NCBI GenBank assembly: GCA_020024255.1
Contig: JAHHTX010000001.1
Coordinates: forward strand, 1-64,000
Source of the DNA: Anaerotignum sp.
Lineage (GTDB): Bacteria; Bacillota; Clostridia; Lachnospirales; Anaerotignaceae
Direction of reading: 5' to 3'
Length of the DNA stretch: 64,000 nucleotides
Part shown: piece after piece, positions 26,715-34,970 of the stretch
How the letters are laid out: each line of letters starts with the position of its first letter
Numbering within the stretch: the first letter of the stretch is position 1
Position numbers and translations under genes: made by a program
The notes under the pieces: model-generated
What the model was told of the DNA's origin: nothing
Databases searched by the model: none
The model's input: only the letters and a program-made list of their open reading frames with translations

Positions 26715-27782
26715 ATGGCATATGTAGCAGTATCGGGTGGCAGAGAAGCCATTGAAGAAAGCATCAAGCTGCTGGATTATTACCGCAGTGGCACAGAGCA
26801 GGACATTGAACTGGAAGCCATTGAAAAGAAGATGGGACTTCTGATAGACCGTGTGATGAGCGAAGCAGGATTCTACGACAGACACTATGCTGCTTTGGCA
26901 TTGAAGCAGAGTGAAGGTGCTGTGGAAGAAGCAGTTTTTCTACTACGGGCGTATCGCTCCACGTTAACACGAAATTATTACACAAATACTGTAGATGCTG
27001 ATGGTATGCGTATTATTCGACGGATATCTGCCGCATTTAAGGATATCGAAGGCGGTCAGATTTTGGGTGCGACCTACGATTACACCCACCGTCTGCTGAA
27101 TTTTGATTTGGAGCATGAAACTAGCGGTGAACTTCTGGAAAGAGTGCAGACTATGCTGAAGGAAGCAGGCAGAGAAAAAATTGAACCCTGTAAGCGTGTT
27201 TCTCAGGAACTGAAAAAAGAGGGGCTCATAGATGATGTGCCGCTTAATGAAGAAACTCCCTTTGATGTAACCGAAAATATGTTGGAGTTCCCAGCTCCCC
27301 GCAGTGCAAGACTGCAAACACTGAGCCGAGCGGATACAGGTTATATCTCCGGTCTTGCCTACTCCTGCCTGCGTGGTTTTGGTCAGGTACACCCTACGGT
27401 GGGCGAACTTCGGAGCGGTTATGTAGAACTAGATGTGCCATATCTCTTTGACAAAGAGGAAAGCATCTGCATTGGTGAGATCTTGATAACAGAAGTGGAA
27501 TCTTTCTCCGAAGCAGACGATGGGGACAAGCTGAAACTTTCTGTCGGTTACGGTGCAGTATTCGGCAGAAATGAAAACAAAGCCATTGCAATGTCTATCT
27601 TAGACAAGGCACTGGAAAAGGAGGGGAAAGCCCCGACAAATGACCAGGAATTTGTACTGATGCACGGCGACAGCTTGGAGATGAACGGTTTTATCTCCCA
27701 CCTGAAGCTGCCTCACTACGTGACGTTCCAGTCGAAACTTGATGCCGTTCGCAAGACAAGAGGGGGAAAAACTGATGAATAA
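26715..27782 (+). CDS. phnI: C-P lyase subunit PhnI
   Basis: PhnI of 355 residues, essentially the same as Escherichia coli (354). It is the nucleosidase-like subunit of the core complex that makes ribose-1-methylphosphonate-5-triphosphate from ATP with PhnG, PhnH and PhnL. MAYVAVSGGREAIEES at the start and the central RADTGYISGLAYSCLRGFGQVHPTVGELR are diagnostic. It overlaps phnJ by eight bases. No truncation or missing segment is visible. Confidence 0.96.
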   Translation: MAYVAVSGGREAIEESIKLLDYYRSGTEQDIELEAIEKKMGLLIDRVMSEAGFYDRHYAALALKQSEGAVEEAVFLLRAYRSTLTRNYYTNTVDADGMRIIRRISAAFKDIEGGQILGATYDYTHRLLNFDLEHETSGELLERVQTMLKEAGREKIEPCKRVSQELKKEGLIDDVPLNEETPFDVTENMLEFPAPRSARLQTLSRADTGYISGLAYSCLRGFGQVHPTVGELRSGYVELDVPYLFDKEESICIGEILITEVESFSEADDGDKLKLSVGYGAVFGRNENKAIAMSILDKALEKEGKAPTNDQEFVLMHGDSLEMNGFISHLKLPHYVTFQSKLDAVRKTRGGKTDE

Positions 27783-28617
27783 GAACTACAACTTCGCATT
27801 TTTGGACGAAGGCTCAAAGCGTGAGATTCGGAGAACGATTTTAAAGGCTGTGGCAATTCCGGGTTATCAGGTTCCTTTTGGTTCCAGAGAGCTGCCCATT
27901 GGTCGAGGCTGGGGTACCGGTGGTATCCAAATCACCCTCTCTCTCATTGGGCAGGAAGATGTGTTGAAGGTCATTGATCAGGGCAGTGATGAAAGTGTTA
28001 ATGCGGTCAATATCAAGAAATTCGTCCAGAGTTGCACTGATGTGCGTACCACATCGGATACCCATAAAGCAACGCTGATTCAGACAAGACACCGTATTCC
28101 TGAAATCCCACTGACAAACGACCAGATTTTGGTGTTTCAAGTGCCCATACCCGAACCGCTCCGTATCGTAGAGCCACGGGAAGAAGTAACAAAGAAAATG
28201 CACGCTGAAAGTGACTATGCCCCCATTTGGCTGCAACTTTACGAAAGCATTATCAAGTATAAAAAGGTGACGATTTCTTCAGAATACCCTTGCATGGTGG
28301 AGAATCGATACATTATGAATCCCAGTCCAATTCCCAAATTCGACAACGACAAGCTGAATGATTCGGAATGTCTGTATTTGTTTGGTGCAGGCAGAGAGAA
28401 GAAGATTTATGCTATCCCACCCCATACAAAGGTTGTTTCTTTAGCGTTTGACGACATTCCCTTTGAAAAAGAGGACTTCAAGGGAAAATGCTGCCGTCTT
28501 TGTGGAAGCAGTGACACTTATCTGGATGAAATTATTGACAGTGCAACCGGTGAGAAGTATTACCAGTGCAGTGATACTTCCTATTGTGAGGAGGTAAGAA
28601 AAAATGGTGTTAGATGA
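27775..28617 (+). CDS. phnJ: Radical SAM C-P lyase PhnJ
   Basis: Catalytic radical-SAM subunit of 280 residues that cleaves the carbon-phosphorus bond to give the alkane and ribose cyclic phosphate. The unusual C-terminal cluster motif CX2CX21CX5C is complete at Cys240, Cys243, Cys265 and Cys271, one residue before the Escherichia coli positions. The Gly-rich N-terminal IGRGWGTGGIQ is conserved. The ATG at 27775 follows AGGGGG inside the phnI end; a longer ORF frame from 27739 would overlap phnI by 44 bases with no site. It overlaps phnK by 14 bases. Because it needs an Fe-S cluster, it fits an anaerobe. Confidence 0.97.
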   Translation: MNKNYNFAFLDEGSKREIRRTILKAVAIPGYQVPFGSRELPIGRGWGTGGIQITLSLIGQEDVLKVIDQGSDESVNAVNIKKFVQSCTDVRTTSDTHKATLIQTRHRIPEIPLTNDQILVFQVPIPEPLRIVEPREEVTKKMHAESDYAPIWLQLYESIIKYKKVTISSEYPCMVENRYIMNPSPIPKFDNDKLNDSECLYLFGAGREKKIYAIPPHTKVVSLAFDDIPFEKEDFKGKCCRLCGSSDTYLDEIIDSATGEKYYQCSDTSYCEEVRKNGVR

Positions 28618-29437
28618 AAAGCCTGTTCTGAAGGTGAACAACTTGGTTGTTCGGTACGGTAAGGGTTGCCCCGATTGTCAGCAGAATTTGGAAAAGAACC
28701 GTTGTAAGATTTGTGGAACTGTTTGGGCGTGTAATGATGTGTCTTTGGAGGTTTATCCCGGTGAAATTTTGGGCATTGTGGGAGAGTCCGGCTCCGGAAA
28801 GTCCACGCTGATGAAAAGCCTGTACTTTGATTTTCCCACCACCAGTGGAAGTGCCTACCTTTCAGAATACCAGAACGGCGAAAGTGATATCTGGCAGGCA
28901 AGTGCAGGACAGCAGCGAATGATTCGCAACACAATCATGGGCATGGTCTACCAGAATCCTGTCATGGGTCTTCGAATGGATTATTCCTCTGCATCTAATA
29001 TAGCCGAAAAAATCATTGCTGCCGGTGCTCGTAATGCCGGACAAATGACTAGCCGTGCAGAAGAACTGCTTAGTGCAGTTGAGATATTGACCTCCCGCAT
29101 GCAGGAAGCCCCAAAGAATTTCTCCGGCGGTATGCAGCAGCGAGTGCAGATTTCCAAAGCACTGGCAAACAATCCATCTATTCTTTTGCTTGATGAGGTA
29201 ACGACTGGATTGGATTTGTCTGTGCAGGCAAAAGTTTTGGATTTGATTCGGAAAATCAAGGCTAAATATGGGATTTCCGTTTTATTGGTTTCTCATGATT
29301 TGGCAGTTATCCGGATGCTGGCAGACAGAACCATCGTGATGCTTGACGGCAAAATCATTGAAAGCGGCTTAACGGATCAAATTTTGGAAGACCCACAGGA
29401 AGCATATACACAACAACTCGTACATTCCCTACTGTAA
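28604..29437 (+). CDS. phnK: C-P lyase ABC-type ATPase PhnK with N-terminal Cys cluster
   Basis: ABC-type ATPase of 277 residues that docks on the PhnGHIJ core and is needed for turnover. Walker A GESGSGKST is at 60-68, the signature FSGGMQQR near 178, Walker B LLLDE near 198 and the switch His in LVSHD near 234. Compared with the 252-residue Escherichia coli protein there is an insertion between the first strand and Walker A, with Cys22, Cys25, Cys34, Cys37 and Cys43 (CX2CX8CX2CX5C), which looks like a zinc ribbon or cluster site. Gene order and overlap with phnJ support the call. Confidence 0.93.
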   Translation: MVLDEKPVLKVNNLVVRYGKGCPDCQQNLEKNRCKICGTVWACNDVSLEVYPGEILGIVGESGSGKSTLMKSLYFDFPTTSGSAYLSEYQNGESDIWQASAGQQRMIRNTIMGMVYQNPVMGLRMDYSSASNIAEKIIAAGARNAGQMTSRAEELLSAVEILTSRMQEAPKNFSGGMQQRVQISKALANNPSILLLDEVTTGLDLSVQAKVLDLIRKIKAKYGISVLLVSHDLAVIRMLADRTIVMLDGKIIESGLTDQILEDPQEAYTQQLVHSLL

Positions 29438-29450
29438 GGAGGAAGTTTAA

Positions 29451-30626
29451 GTGAAAGCAATCAAAAATGGCAGAATCATTACCCCTGACGGAATTGTTGA
29501 TCACAAAAACATTATCATTGATGGGGATACTATCGTAGATATGGTTTCGGAAATTGATGAAGGTGATTTTGAGCGGGTGATCAATGCCCATGGACGGTAT
29601 ATCATGCCTGGATTTATTGATATCCACAGCGACAAAATCGAACAGTTTATTCAGCCAAGACCTACTGCGGTGATGGATTTTGAACTTTCTATGAAAGAGT
29701 GTGAACGGGAACTGTTGTTTCAGGGTATCACAACAATGTATCATTCTTTATCTCTGTATAAAGATGAGCTGTTCGGCTCAGCAGCAGTCCGCAAAAGGGA
29801 AAATGTCGAAAAATTGGCAGACCTGATTCACGATATCCATCAGCGGTATCATCTGATTCATCATCGATTCCACTTGCGTATCGAAATCGATAATTTGGAC
29901 GCTTATGGCATTGTCAAGGCAATGATTGAACAAAATCTGGTTCATGAAATTTCGTTTATGGATCACACACCTGGTCAAGGTCAGTACCGCAATTTAGAAA
30001 TCTACAGAAAGACAGTAGAGGGATATGGCAGCGAAGAGCTGAAAAAGACTGGATTTGACGGTGTTATGGAACAGCATAGAAACAAGCAGATGCTTTCCTT
30101 TGAACAGCTGCAATCGCTGACGAATTTGGCACACGAACATGGCATAGCTGTTGCTTCCCATGATGATGATACTGCGGAAAAGTTGAATGTCAATCGTCAG
30201 TTGGGTGTGGATATTTCAGAATTTCCCATCACCATCGAAACTGCAAAGCAGGCAAAACAGATGGGTTTCTATACGGTGGCAGGTGCTCCCAACATTCTTT
30301 TAGGTGGCTCACACAGCGGCAATATGAGTGCCGCAGAGGCTATTCTTGCAGACTGTGTAGATGTGCTCTGCTCTGACTATTATCCGCCTGCATTGCTGCA
30401 TAGTATCTTTGCAATGAACGAAAAACACGGAATCCCACTGTGGGAAATCGTGAAAAAAGTTACACTCAACCCGGCAAAAGCAGTGAACATCGCACAGGAT
30501 TACGGTTCCATCGAAGTGGGTAAGAAGGCAGATTTGCTGATTGTCGATGTTCTGGATGGCTATCCCGTCATTACACATACAATTGTAGACGGTGTTATTG
30601 CATCCCGTATTGAATACAGGAGGTAG
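29451..30626 (+). CDS. phnM: Alpha-D-ribose 1-methylphosphonate 5-triphosphate diphosphatase PhnM
   Basis: Amidohydrolase-superfamily enzyme of 391 residues that removes pyrophosphate from the ribose-phosphonate triphosphate, giving the PhnJ substrate. The metal-binding PGFIDIHSDKIEQFIQPRP near residue 52, SFMDHTPGQGQYR near 172, and the conserved ASHDDDTAEK near 235 and SDYYPPALL near 306 match the family. The start is a GTG at 29451 with AAGGAGG at 29437-29443. It sits between phnK and phnL, an order change from Escherichia coli (phnK-L-M). Confidence 0.95.
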   Translation: MKAIKNGRIITPDGIVDHKNIIIDGDTIVDMVSEIDEGDFERVINAHGRYIMPGFIDIHSDKIEQFIQPRPTAVMDFELSMKECERELLFQGITTMYHSLSLYKDELFGSAAVRKRENVEKLADLIHDIHQRYHLIHHRFHLRIEIDNLDAYGIVKAMIEQNLVHEISFMDHTPGQGQYRNLEIYRKTVEGYGSEELKKTGFDGVMEQHRNKQMLSFEQLQSLTNLAHEHGIAVASHDDDTAEKLNVNRQLGVDISEFPITIETAKQAKQMGFYTVAGAPNILLGGSHSGNMSAAEAILADCVDVLCSDYYPPALLHSIFAMNEKHGIPLWEIVKKVTLNPAKAVNIAQDYGSIEVGKKADLLIVDVLDGYPVITHTIVDGVIASRIEYRR

Positions 30627-30628
30627 GT

Positions 30629-31324
30629 ATGAGTATGCTAAAAATTGAAGGTCTCACAAAAAATTTTTATCTGCACAATGTTCAGCGTGAAATCAAGTCT
30701 TGTTCCCATATTTCCTTTACTTTGGATCAAGGGGAATTTATTGGCATTATTGGGCTTTCCGGTGCAGGTAAGTCTACGATTATGAAGTGCATCAATCGTA
30801 CTTATCTTCCTATGCAGGGAAGTATCCTTTATGACAGCCTTGCGTTTGGTGAAATTGATTTGTGCCAAGCAACCGAACGGCAGATGCTGTATTTGCGAAA
30901 GTACGAGATTGGATATGTGTCCCAGTTCCTGAATGTCATGCCCCGTACCACCGCCAAGGAACACGTTATGAATGCTCTTCTGGATATGGGAAAGAGCGAA
31001 ACGGTGGCAGAACAGGAAGCAGCTGAGATGCTTTCCTATTTCAAGCTCTCAGAAGATTTGTGGGACATTTATCCCAACACCTTTTCGGGAGGTGAGCGTT
31101 TGCGGTTGAATCTTGCACATACAATGGTCAAGAAACCTCGGCTAATGCTTCTGGATGAGCCAACGGCATCTCTCGACAACAAAACCAAAATACTGGTAAA
31201 GGAAATGCTCCAAAAGCTGAAAAACAAGGACACTGCAATGCTGGGAATTTTCCATGACTTAGAGTTTATGGACGGTATTTGCGACAAGGTTTTTAATATT
31301 TCGGAAGGAGAATTTCAATGCTGA
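30629..31324 (+). CDS. phnL: C-P lyase ABC-type ATPase PhnL
   Basis: Second ABC-type ATPase of the pathway, 231 residues, required for formation of the ribose triphosphate intermediate. Walker A GLSGAGKST lies near residue 44, the signature FSGGERLRLNLA near 155 and Walker B LMLLDEPTASLD near 175. The long loop TYLPMQGSILYD and RKYEIGYVSQFLNVMPRTTA match PhnL rather than a transport ATPase. AGGAGG lies just before the ATG, at the end of phnM. It overlaps the next gene by seven bases. Confidence 0.94.
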   Translation: MSMLKIEGLTKNFYLHNVQREIKSCSHISFTLDQGEFIGIIGLSGAGKSTIMKCINRTYLPMQGSILYDSLAFGEIDLCQATERQMLYLRKYEIGYVSQFLNVMPRTTAKEHVMNALLDMGKSETVAEQEAAEMLSYFKLSEDLWDIYPNTFSGGERLRLNLAHTMVKKPRLMLLDEPTASLDNKTKILVKEMLQKLKNKDTAMLGIFHDLEFMDGICDKVFNISEGEFQC

Positions 31325-32124
31325 GAGCAGATCTACATATACACTCAACAGTGTCTGACGGCAGTGAGAGCATTTCTGCATTGATTTCTGCTGCCACAAA
31401 GAATGGTTTAGACGCCATTGCCATTACTGATCACGATACTTTATCTCACAAGAGACAGATTCCCAAGGAAACTCCGATTTTCGTGACAGCAGGTATTGAG
31501 ATTTCGGCAATAGACCGCCATACAAATACAAAAGCACATATTTTGGGTTACAACATCCAAGATGATGCCATGGTGGAGGCACTGACTATACCGCTGTTGG
31601 AGCAAAGACATAACAATTCCCTAAAGCAAATCCGAATTTTGCAGGAGCATGGATATGAAATCGACATCCATGGGCTCAACAAGGCAGACGGTAAATATAT
31701 CTACAAACAGCATATCATGGAATATCTCTACAAAACAGGTCAAATTCCGGAGAGGTTTGGAGAATTTTATCAGCGTGTTTTCAAAAACGGCGGATATTGC
31801 GATTTTGACATTACATATATCGACGTATTCGACGCAGTAAAAACCATAACCGCTGCCGGAGGGAAAGCGGTTCTTGCCCATAGTGGACAACAGCAGAATT
31901 TTTATCTCATTGATCAGTTGGTTCCCTTGGGACTGGCAGGATTAGAATATAATCATCCGGCAAATTCGCCAGAAGATAAAAAGGTGATATTGGAGTATGC
32001 CCAAAAATATCATCTGTTTTTGACTGGCGGGAGCGATTTCCACGGCTCAAATGACAAAATGCCACATAAAATCGGCGATTTTATCTCCGATGCAAGCGGA
32101 ATCGAAGCCATATATCCCAATTAA
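31318..32124 (+). CDS. phnPP: PHP-family cyclic phosphodiesterase (PhnPP-like)
   Basis: PHP-superfamily phosphoesterase of 268 residues. Metal ligands are in place: His7 and His9 in DLHIHSTVSDG, Asp38-His39-Asp40, Glu61, the AHSG strand near 190 and SDFHG near 240. Known PhnPP of phn operons cleaves both ester bonds of ribose 1,2-cyclic phosphate 5-phosphate, giving ribose 5-phosphate and phosphate. That would replace PhnP and the ribose bisphosphokinase PhnN, neither of which is here. The assignment combines fold motifs with its place as last gene of the cluster; other PHP phosphatases (for example on nucleoside phosphates) look similar. Confidence 0.85.
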   Translation: MLRADLHIHSTVSDGSESISALISAATKNGLDAIAITDHDTLSHKRQIPKETPIFVTAGIEISAIDRHTNTKAHILGYNIQDDAMVEALTIPLLEQRHNNSLKQIRILQEHGYEIDIHGLNKADGKYIYKQHIMEYLYKTGQIPERFGEFYQRVFKNGGYCDFDITYIDVFDAVKTITAAGGKAVLAHSGQQQNFYLIDQLVPLGLAGLEYNHPANSPEDKKVILEYAQKYHLFLTGGSDFHGSNDKMPHKIGDFISDASGIEAIYPN

Positions 32125-32515
32125 ATCAGATGCGTTCTACAGAACCCAACAAACCCTATGGTAGTTGTGGCAGTGTGGATACCTGTTTTGCAGAATAAAA
32201 CAAGGCAATAATCCAGTTTGCGGTTTTGCACGAAAAAGGAATTTCGTGCTGGAATATTAAAAACAACCAGTAAAGATATTGATAGATTGATACAATCAAT
32301 GCAAATATACGAAACGGACTCTAAAGCAATTTAGCTAGAGTCCATTTTTTTGTGCTTTTGCATAGCAAAACCTTATGCTCCGCTAGGATAAATCCATACT
32401 TTATACCTATCTACATATCTACATATATCGGACAGGTATCTATTTCCATCTGGTCTTTTGACCTTCAGTCTGGCTTAGACAACTTCATCAAATTTAAATC
32501 CCCATTCCAATCCAA
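32125..32515. other. Gap between phnPP and the glycosyltransferase
   Basis: No intact gene. A perfect eight-base hairpin (GCACGAAA with complement) is at 32228-32249. An open frame of about 40 codons without a start (32212-32334) ends in KDIDRLIQSMQ, which could be the remnant of a protein C terminus, but the length is compatible with chance. Confidence 0.4.
32316..32351 (+). terminator. Intrinsic terminator downstream of the phn operon
   Basis: Eight-base stem GGACTCTA with complement at 32336-32343, a 12-base loop and a run of seven Ts interrupted by one A. Confidence 0.8.
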
Positions 32516-32571
32516 AAAAAATCACCATATTGTCCATACGATCATATATTGGAAAAAAGGGGTGATTTTTT
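32516..32571 (+). promoter_or_regulatory. Hairpin sequestering the glycosyltransferase start region
   Basis: AAAAAATCACC at 32516-32526 is the exact complement of GGTGATTTTTT at 32561-32571. The right arm covers the end of the ribosome site (AAAAGGGGTG) and the first two bases of the TTG start codon at 32570. It may act as a terminator for upstream reads or restrict translation. Confidence 0.5.
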
Positions 32572-33838
32572 GAAAACAAAATTTATCGTTTCAATTTGTT
32601 TTGGCTGTTTGTGGTTGGCTGTTTCATCGTATTTTGCGGTTGGATGGGCACAGGAAATTTCCGATGTTTTACCTGTGGCTTATGTCTGGTGGGTCATCAT
32701 TGGTATTGCGCTACTGCCGGGATTCTTGATGAGTACCATGTTTTTCTCAAACCTGTTGCACTGGAAATTGAAAAAATTTCCGGACACAGAGGAAGATACG
32801 ACCATCATCATGTGTGCGTACAACGAAGAAAAAGCCATTGCCCAATCAATTCAGGCGATTATCAATCAACAATATAAAGGGCATATCCGCCTGCTTGTTG
32901 TAGATAACGCATCTACTGACCACACCAAACAGCAAATTACAAAGTTGCAATCATCTGCCATGAAGAACTGTTCCATAGAATACGTTTACTGCGGTCAACC
33001 GGGCAAGGCAAATGCACTGAATGCCGGATTGGACTTGGTTTGCACACCTCATTTTATTACGGTTGATGCGGACACCAGTTTGGAAAAGCAGGCGGTACAA
33101 AAAATCATGAATCACTTGGTGTCTTGCGGCAGAGCTTGTGTTGCGGGAAATCTGTTTGTTCAGAATACAAAACCTTCTCTGATGGCAAAAATGCAAATCT
33201 ATGATTATCTGCTTAGTATTGCGGCGATTAAGCGTTTTCAAGGCAGTTATGCGTCAACTTTAGTGGCACAGGGTGCTTTTAGTGCTTATGAGACTGAAGC
33301 GGTTCGTCAAGTTGGTGGGTGGCAGAATGTGCTAGGGGAAGATATTGTACTCACTTATCATCTTCTCCAACAAAAGCTTTCTTCTACTTATGAGCCAAGG
33401 GCAGTGGGCTATACAACTGTTCCGGAAACTTTAAATGGCTTATATAATCAACGAAAGCGGTGGGCAATCGGTATGTTGGAGGGACTATATGCCATTCCCC
33501 CTTGGAAACAGGGCACAGCTTTTTCACGACACTTTACATTCGTGAATTTTTCCATTATTTATCTTGATCTTGCTTTTCTATTTGGATTCATTCCAGGCGT
33601 TATCCTTGCGCTGCTTGGGTATTATTACTTAGCTGGATTTCTCACTCTTCTCATGATAGGTGTTTGTATTTTGCTCTATTTCAGCATATACCTCTATCAA
33701 AAAAGATTGGGAATCCCATTTAAAAACAGCGTTTTGGGATTTGTATGTTTTCTTCTGTTCTTTCAAATAATTCAAAGTACGGCTGCTTTGCATGGCTATT
33801 TTATCCGCCTTTTACACAGAAAGGGGGAATGGGCATGA
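32570..33838 (+). CDS. Processive family 2 glycosyltransferase (BcsA/IcaA-like)
   Basis: Membrane glycosyltransferase of 422 residues. Two N-terminal helices (about 5-60) precede a GT2 domain with the nucleotide-sugar Asp in CAYNEEKAIAQSI, VDADTS near 165, LGEDIVLT near 255 and the acceptor-site QRKRW near 293; three or four helices follow. This layout fits enzymes that make and extrude beta-linked polysaccharides such as poly-N-acetylglucosamine, hyaluronan or cellulose; the sugar is not predictable. The TTG at 32570 is chosen for its ribosome site at 32555-32563. It overlaps the next small gene by ATGA, an arrangement like pgaC/pgaD. Confidence 0.87.
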   Translation: MKTKFIVSICFGCLWLAVSSYFAVGWAQEISDVLPVAYVWWVIIGIALLPGFLMSTMFFSNLLHWKLKKFPDTEEDTTIIMCAYNEEKAIAQSIQAIINQQYKGHIRLLVVDNASTDHTKQQITKLQSSAMKNCSIEYVYCGQPGKANALNAGLDLVCTPHFITVDADTSLEKQAVQKIMNHLVSCGRACVAGNLFVQNTKPSLMAKMQIYDYLLSIAAIKRFQGSYASTLVAQGAFSAYETEAVRQVGGWQNVLGEDIVLTYHLLQQKLSSTYEPRAVGYTTVPETLNGLYNQRKRWAIGMLEGLYAIPPWKQGTAFSRHFTFVNFSIIYLDLAFLFGFIPGVILALLGYYYLAGFLTLLMIGVCILLYFSIYLYQKRLGIPFKNSVLGFVCFLLFFQIIQSTAALHGYFIRLLHRKGEWA

Positions 33839-34107
33839 AACGCAAAAGTATCAAAAACATATTATTTGGTATGTGTGTAGCTTTTATCATTGCATTTATC
33901 GTGGTCAGTCTTTTGACCGGAATTCACAGAGCGTTATAGGGAGGCAACTTCACTGCAAATGGATACCACAAAACTTATTTTTCTGATGGAAAACAAATCG
34001 GTTGGAAATGAATTGCGTATAAAAGAGATGGCGGCAAGCACAAACAGTTAAGGTCTGGAAAAGAATTGTTGTTATACGAAAGCCAAGAAATTTTCGTTTC
34101 CCAATAA
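33835..34107 (+). pseudogene. Small membrane-protein gene interrupted by two in-frame stops
   Basis: From the ATG at 33835, with AAGGGGG seven bases ahead and overlapping the glycosyltransferase stop, the frame gives 34 residues with one clear membrane helix (LFGMCVAFIIAFIVVSLL) and ends at a TAG at 33937. The same frame stays open after it for 23 codons (NGYHKTYFSDGKQIGWK), hits TGA at 34009, and continues 31 more (IAYKRDGGKHKQL, ELLLYESQEIFVSQ) to TAA at 34105. If TGA was once TGG the join reads GWKWIAYKRDG. I read this as a decayed gene of about 90 codons; the 34-residue part may still be made. No homologue is known to me. Confidence 0.5.
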
Positions 34108-34190
34108 TGCCGAAAACCATGATAGTTGTATGGGTTAAAAGTTCTATGGCGGTGAGTTAGATATAGTAAGGGAGATGCCCATAGATGAAC

Positions 34191-34217
34191 AACCACCCGC
34201 TTAGCGGGTGGTTGTTT
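34191..34217 (+). terminator. Hairpin terminator, left copy of a 27-bp direct repeat
   Basis: AACCACCCGC-TTA-GCGGGTGGTT with a TGTTT tail. The same 27 bases recur at 34447-34473, with the structured element between them. Confidence 0.8.
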
Positions 34218-34446
34218 CAGACTGCCGAAAAAGTAGTTTTTACTCTTTTTTGAAAATGCGGAAGGGGTTGGGAAACGAAGGGTTTCCCAAATGGAATCCG
34301 CAGTCGGAATTCATTTCCGATGAGGAAAAGCAGAAGTTTCAAGGCTTTTTTGCCATGGGAACTTCTGCTTTATTCTTCTGTCTGCTGGTCAAAGCCTTGC
34401 ATGCAATGAGGCTTTGACCAAGGGGGCGACTTTGTCGACACCCTCA
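34218..34446 (-). repeat. Structured repeat element, copy 1
   Basis: A 229-base stretch without genes but full of hairpins: TTGGGAAAC with complement (34269-34290), AAAGCAGAAGTT with complement (34328-34372), GGTCAAAGCC with complement (34387-34419) and GCGAC/GTCGAC near the right end. The right part, about 34322-34446, is closely matched in reverse orientation by 47000-47105, including the ends GAGGAAAAGCAGAAG and GTCGACACCCTCAA. The left 100 bases are not found in the other copy. It is flanked by a 27-base direct repeat that is itself a terminator. Confidence 0.75.
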
Positions 34447-34473
34447 AACCACCCGCTTAGCGGGTGGTTGTTT
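34447..34473 (+). terminator. Hairpin terminator, right copy of the 27-bp direct repeat
   Basis: Identical to 34191-34217, here with a longer T tail (TTTTT). It faces the 3' end of the convergent hinT gene. Confidence 0.8.
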
Positions 34474-34514
34474 TTGGTTTTATGCGTATATGTTTGCCAT
34501 TTGCACAGGAAATT

Positions 34515-34925
34515 TTACAGGCTCAGTTCTAATTTTTTCCGCATATCCTCGATTTGTGCATCGGTCAAGTCCAGAGGCTGGTATGCGATGGTAATGCCAT
34601 CATCTTCATAACGGGGAATTAGGTGCAGATGGAAATGGAATACAGTCTGTCCTGCAACAGTGCCGTTATTTTGCATGACATTCATGTGGGCAAATCCCAG
34701 TCTTTCTTTCATTATTCTGGCGATTTTTGCGGCTAGGGTAAAGAGTCTTCCTGCTTTTTCAGGGTCGATTTCATAAATATTGGCAACGTGATCCTTTACC
34801 AATATGAGAACGTGCCCTTCGTTGGCAGGAAAACGATCTAATATTACTTTAAATTCATCGTTTTCATATATGGTGGCAGAGGGCAGTTCGCCGTTTACAA
34901 TTTTACAAAAAATACAATCGCTCAT
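34515..34925 (-). CDS. hinT: HIT family purine nucleoside phosphoramidase/hydrolase
   Basis: Histidine-triad protein of 136 residues. Such enzymes hydrolyse adenosine phosphoramidates and acyl-adenylates, a housekeeping role. The catalytic HFHLHLIP motif is at 97-103 with the triad His97, His99 and His101; CIFCKIV near the N terminus is the usual zinc-binding start. The second ATG (34925) is chosen because AAAGGATG lies at good distance; the first (34934) touches that site. It is probably monocistronic and convergent with the repeat region. Confidence 0.93.
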   Translation of the reverse strand: MSDCIFCKIVNGELPSATIYENDEFKVILDRFPANEGHVLILVKDHVANIYEIDPEKAGRLFTLAAKIARIMKERLGFAHMNVMQNNGTVAGQTVFHFHLHLIPRYEDDGITIAYQPLDLTDAQIEDMRKKLELSL

Positions 34926-34970
34926 GGTGTTCATCCTTTCGTGTCTTTTTCAGAAAAACCTGTTTTTGTC

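Noticed and set aside
32212..32334. Protein C-terminal remnant ending in KDIDRLIQSMQ
   Set aside because: Only about 40 open codons without a start; length is compatible with chance and no family could be named.
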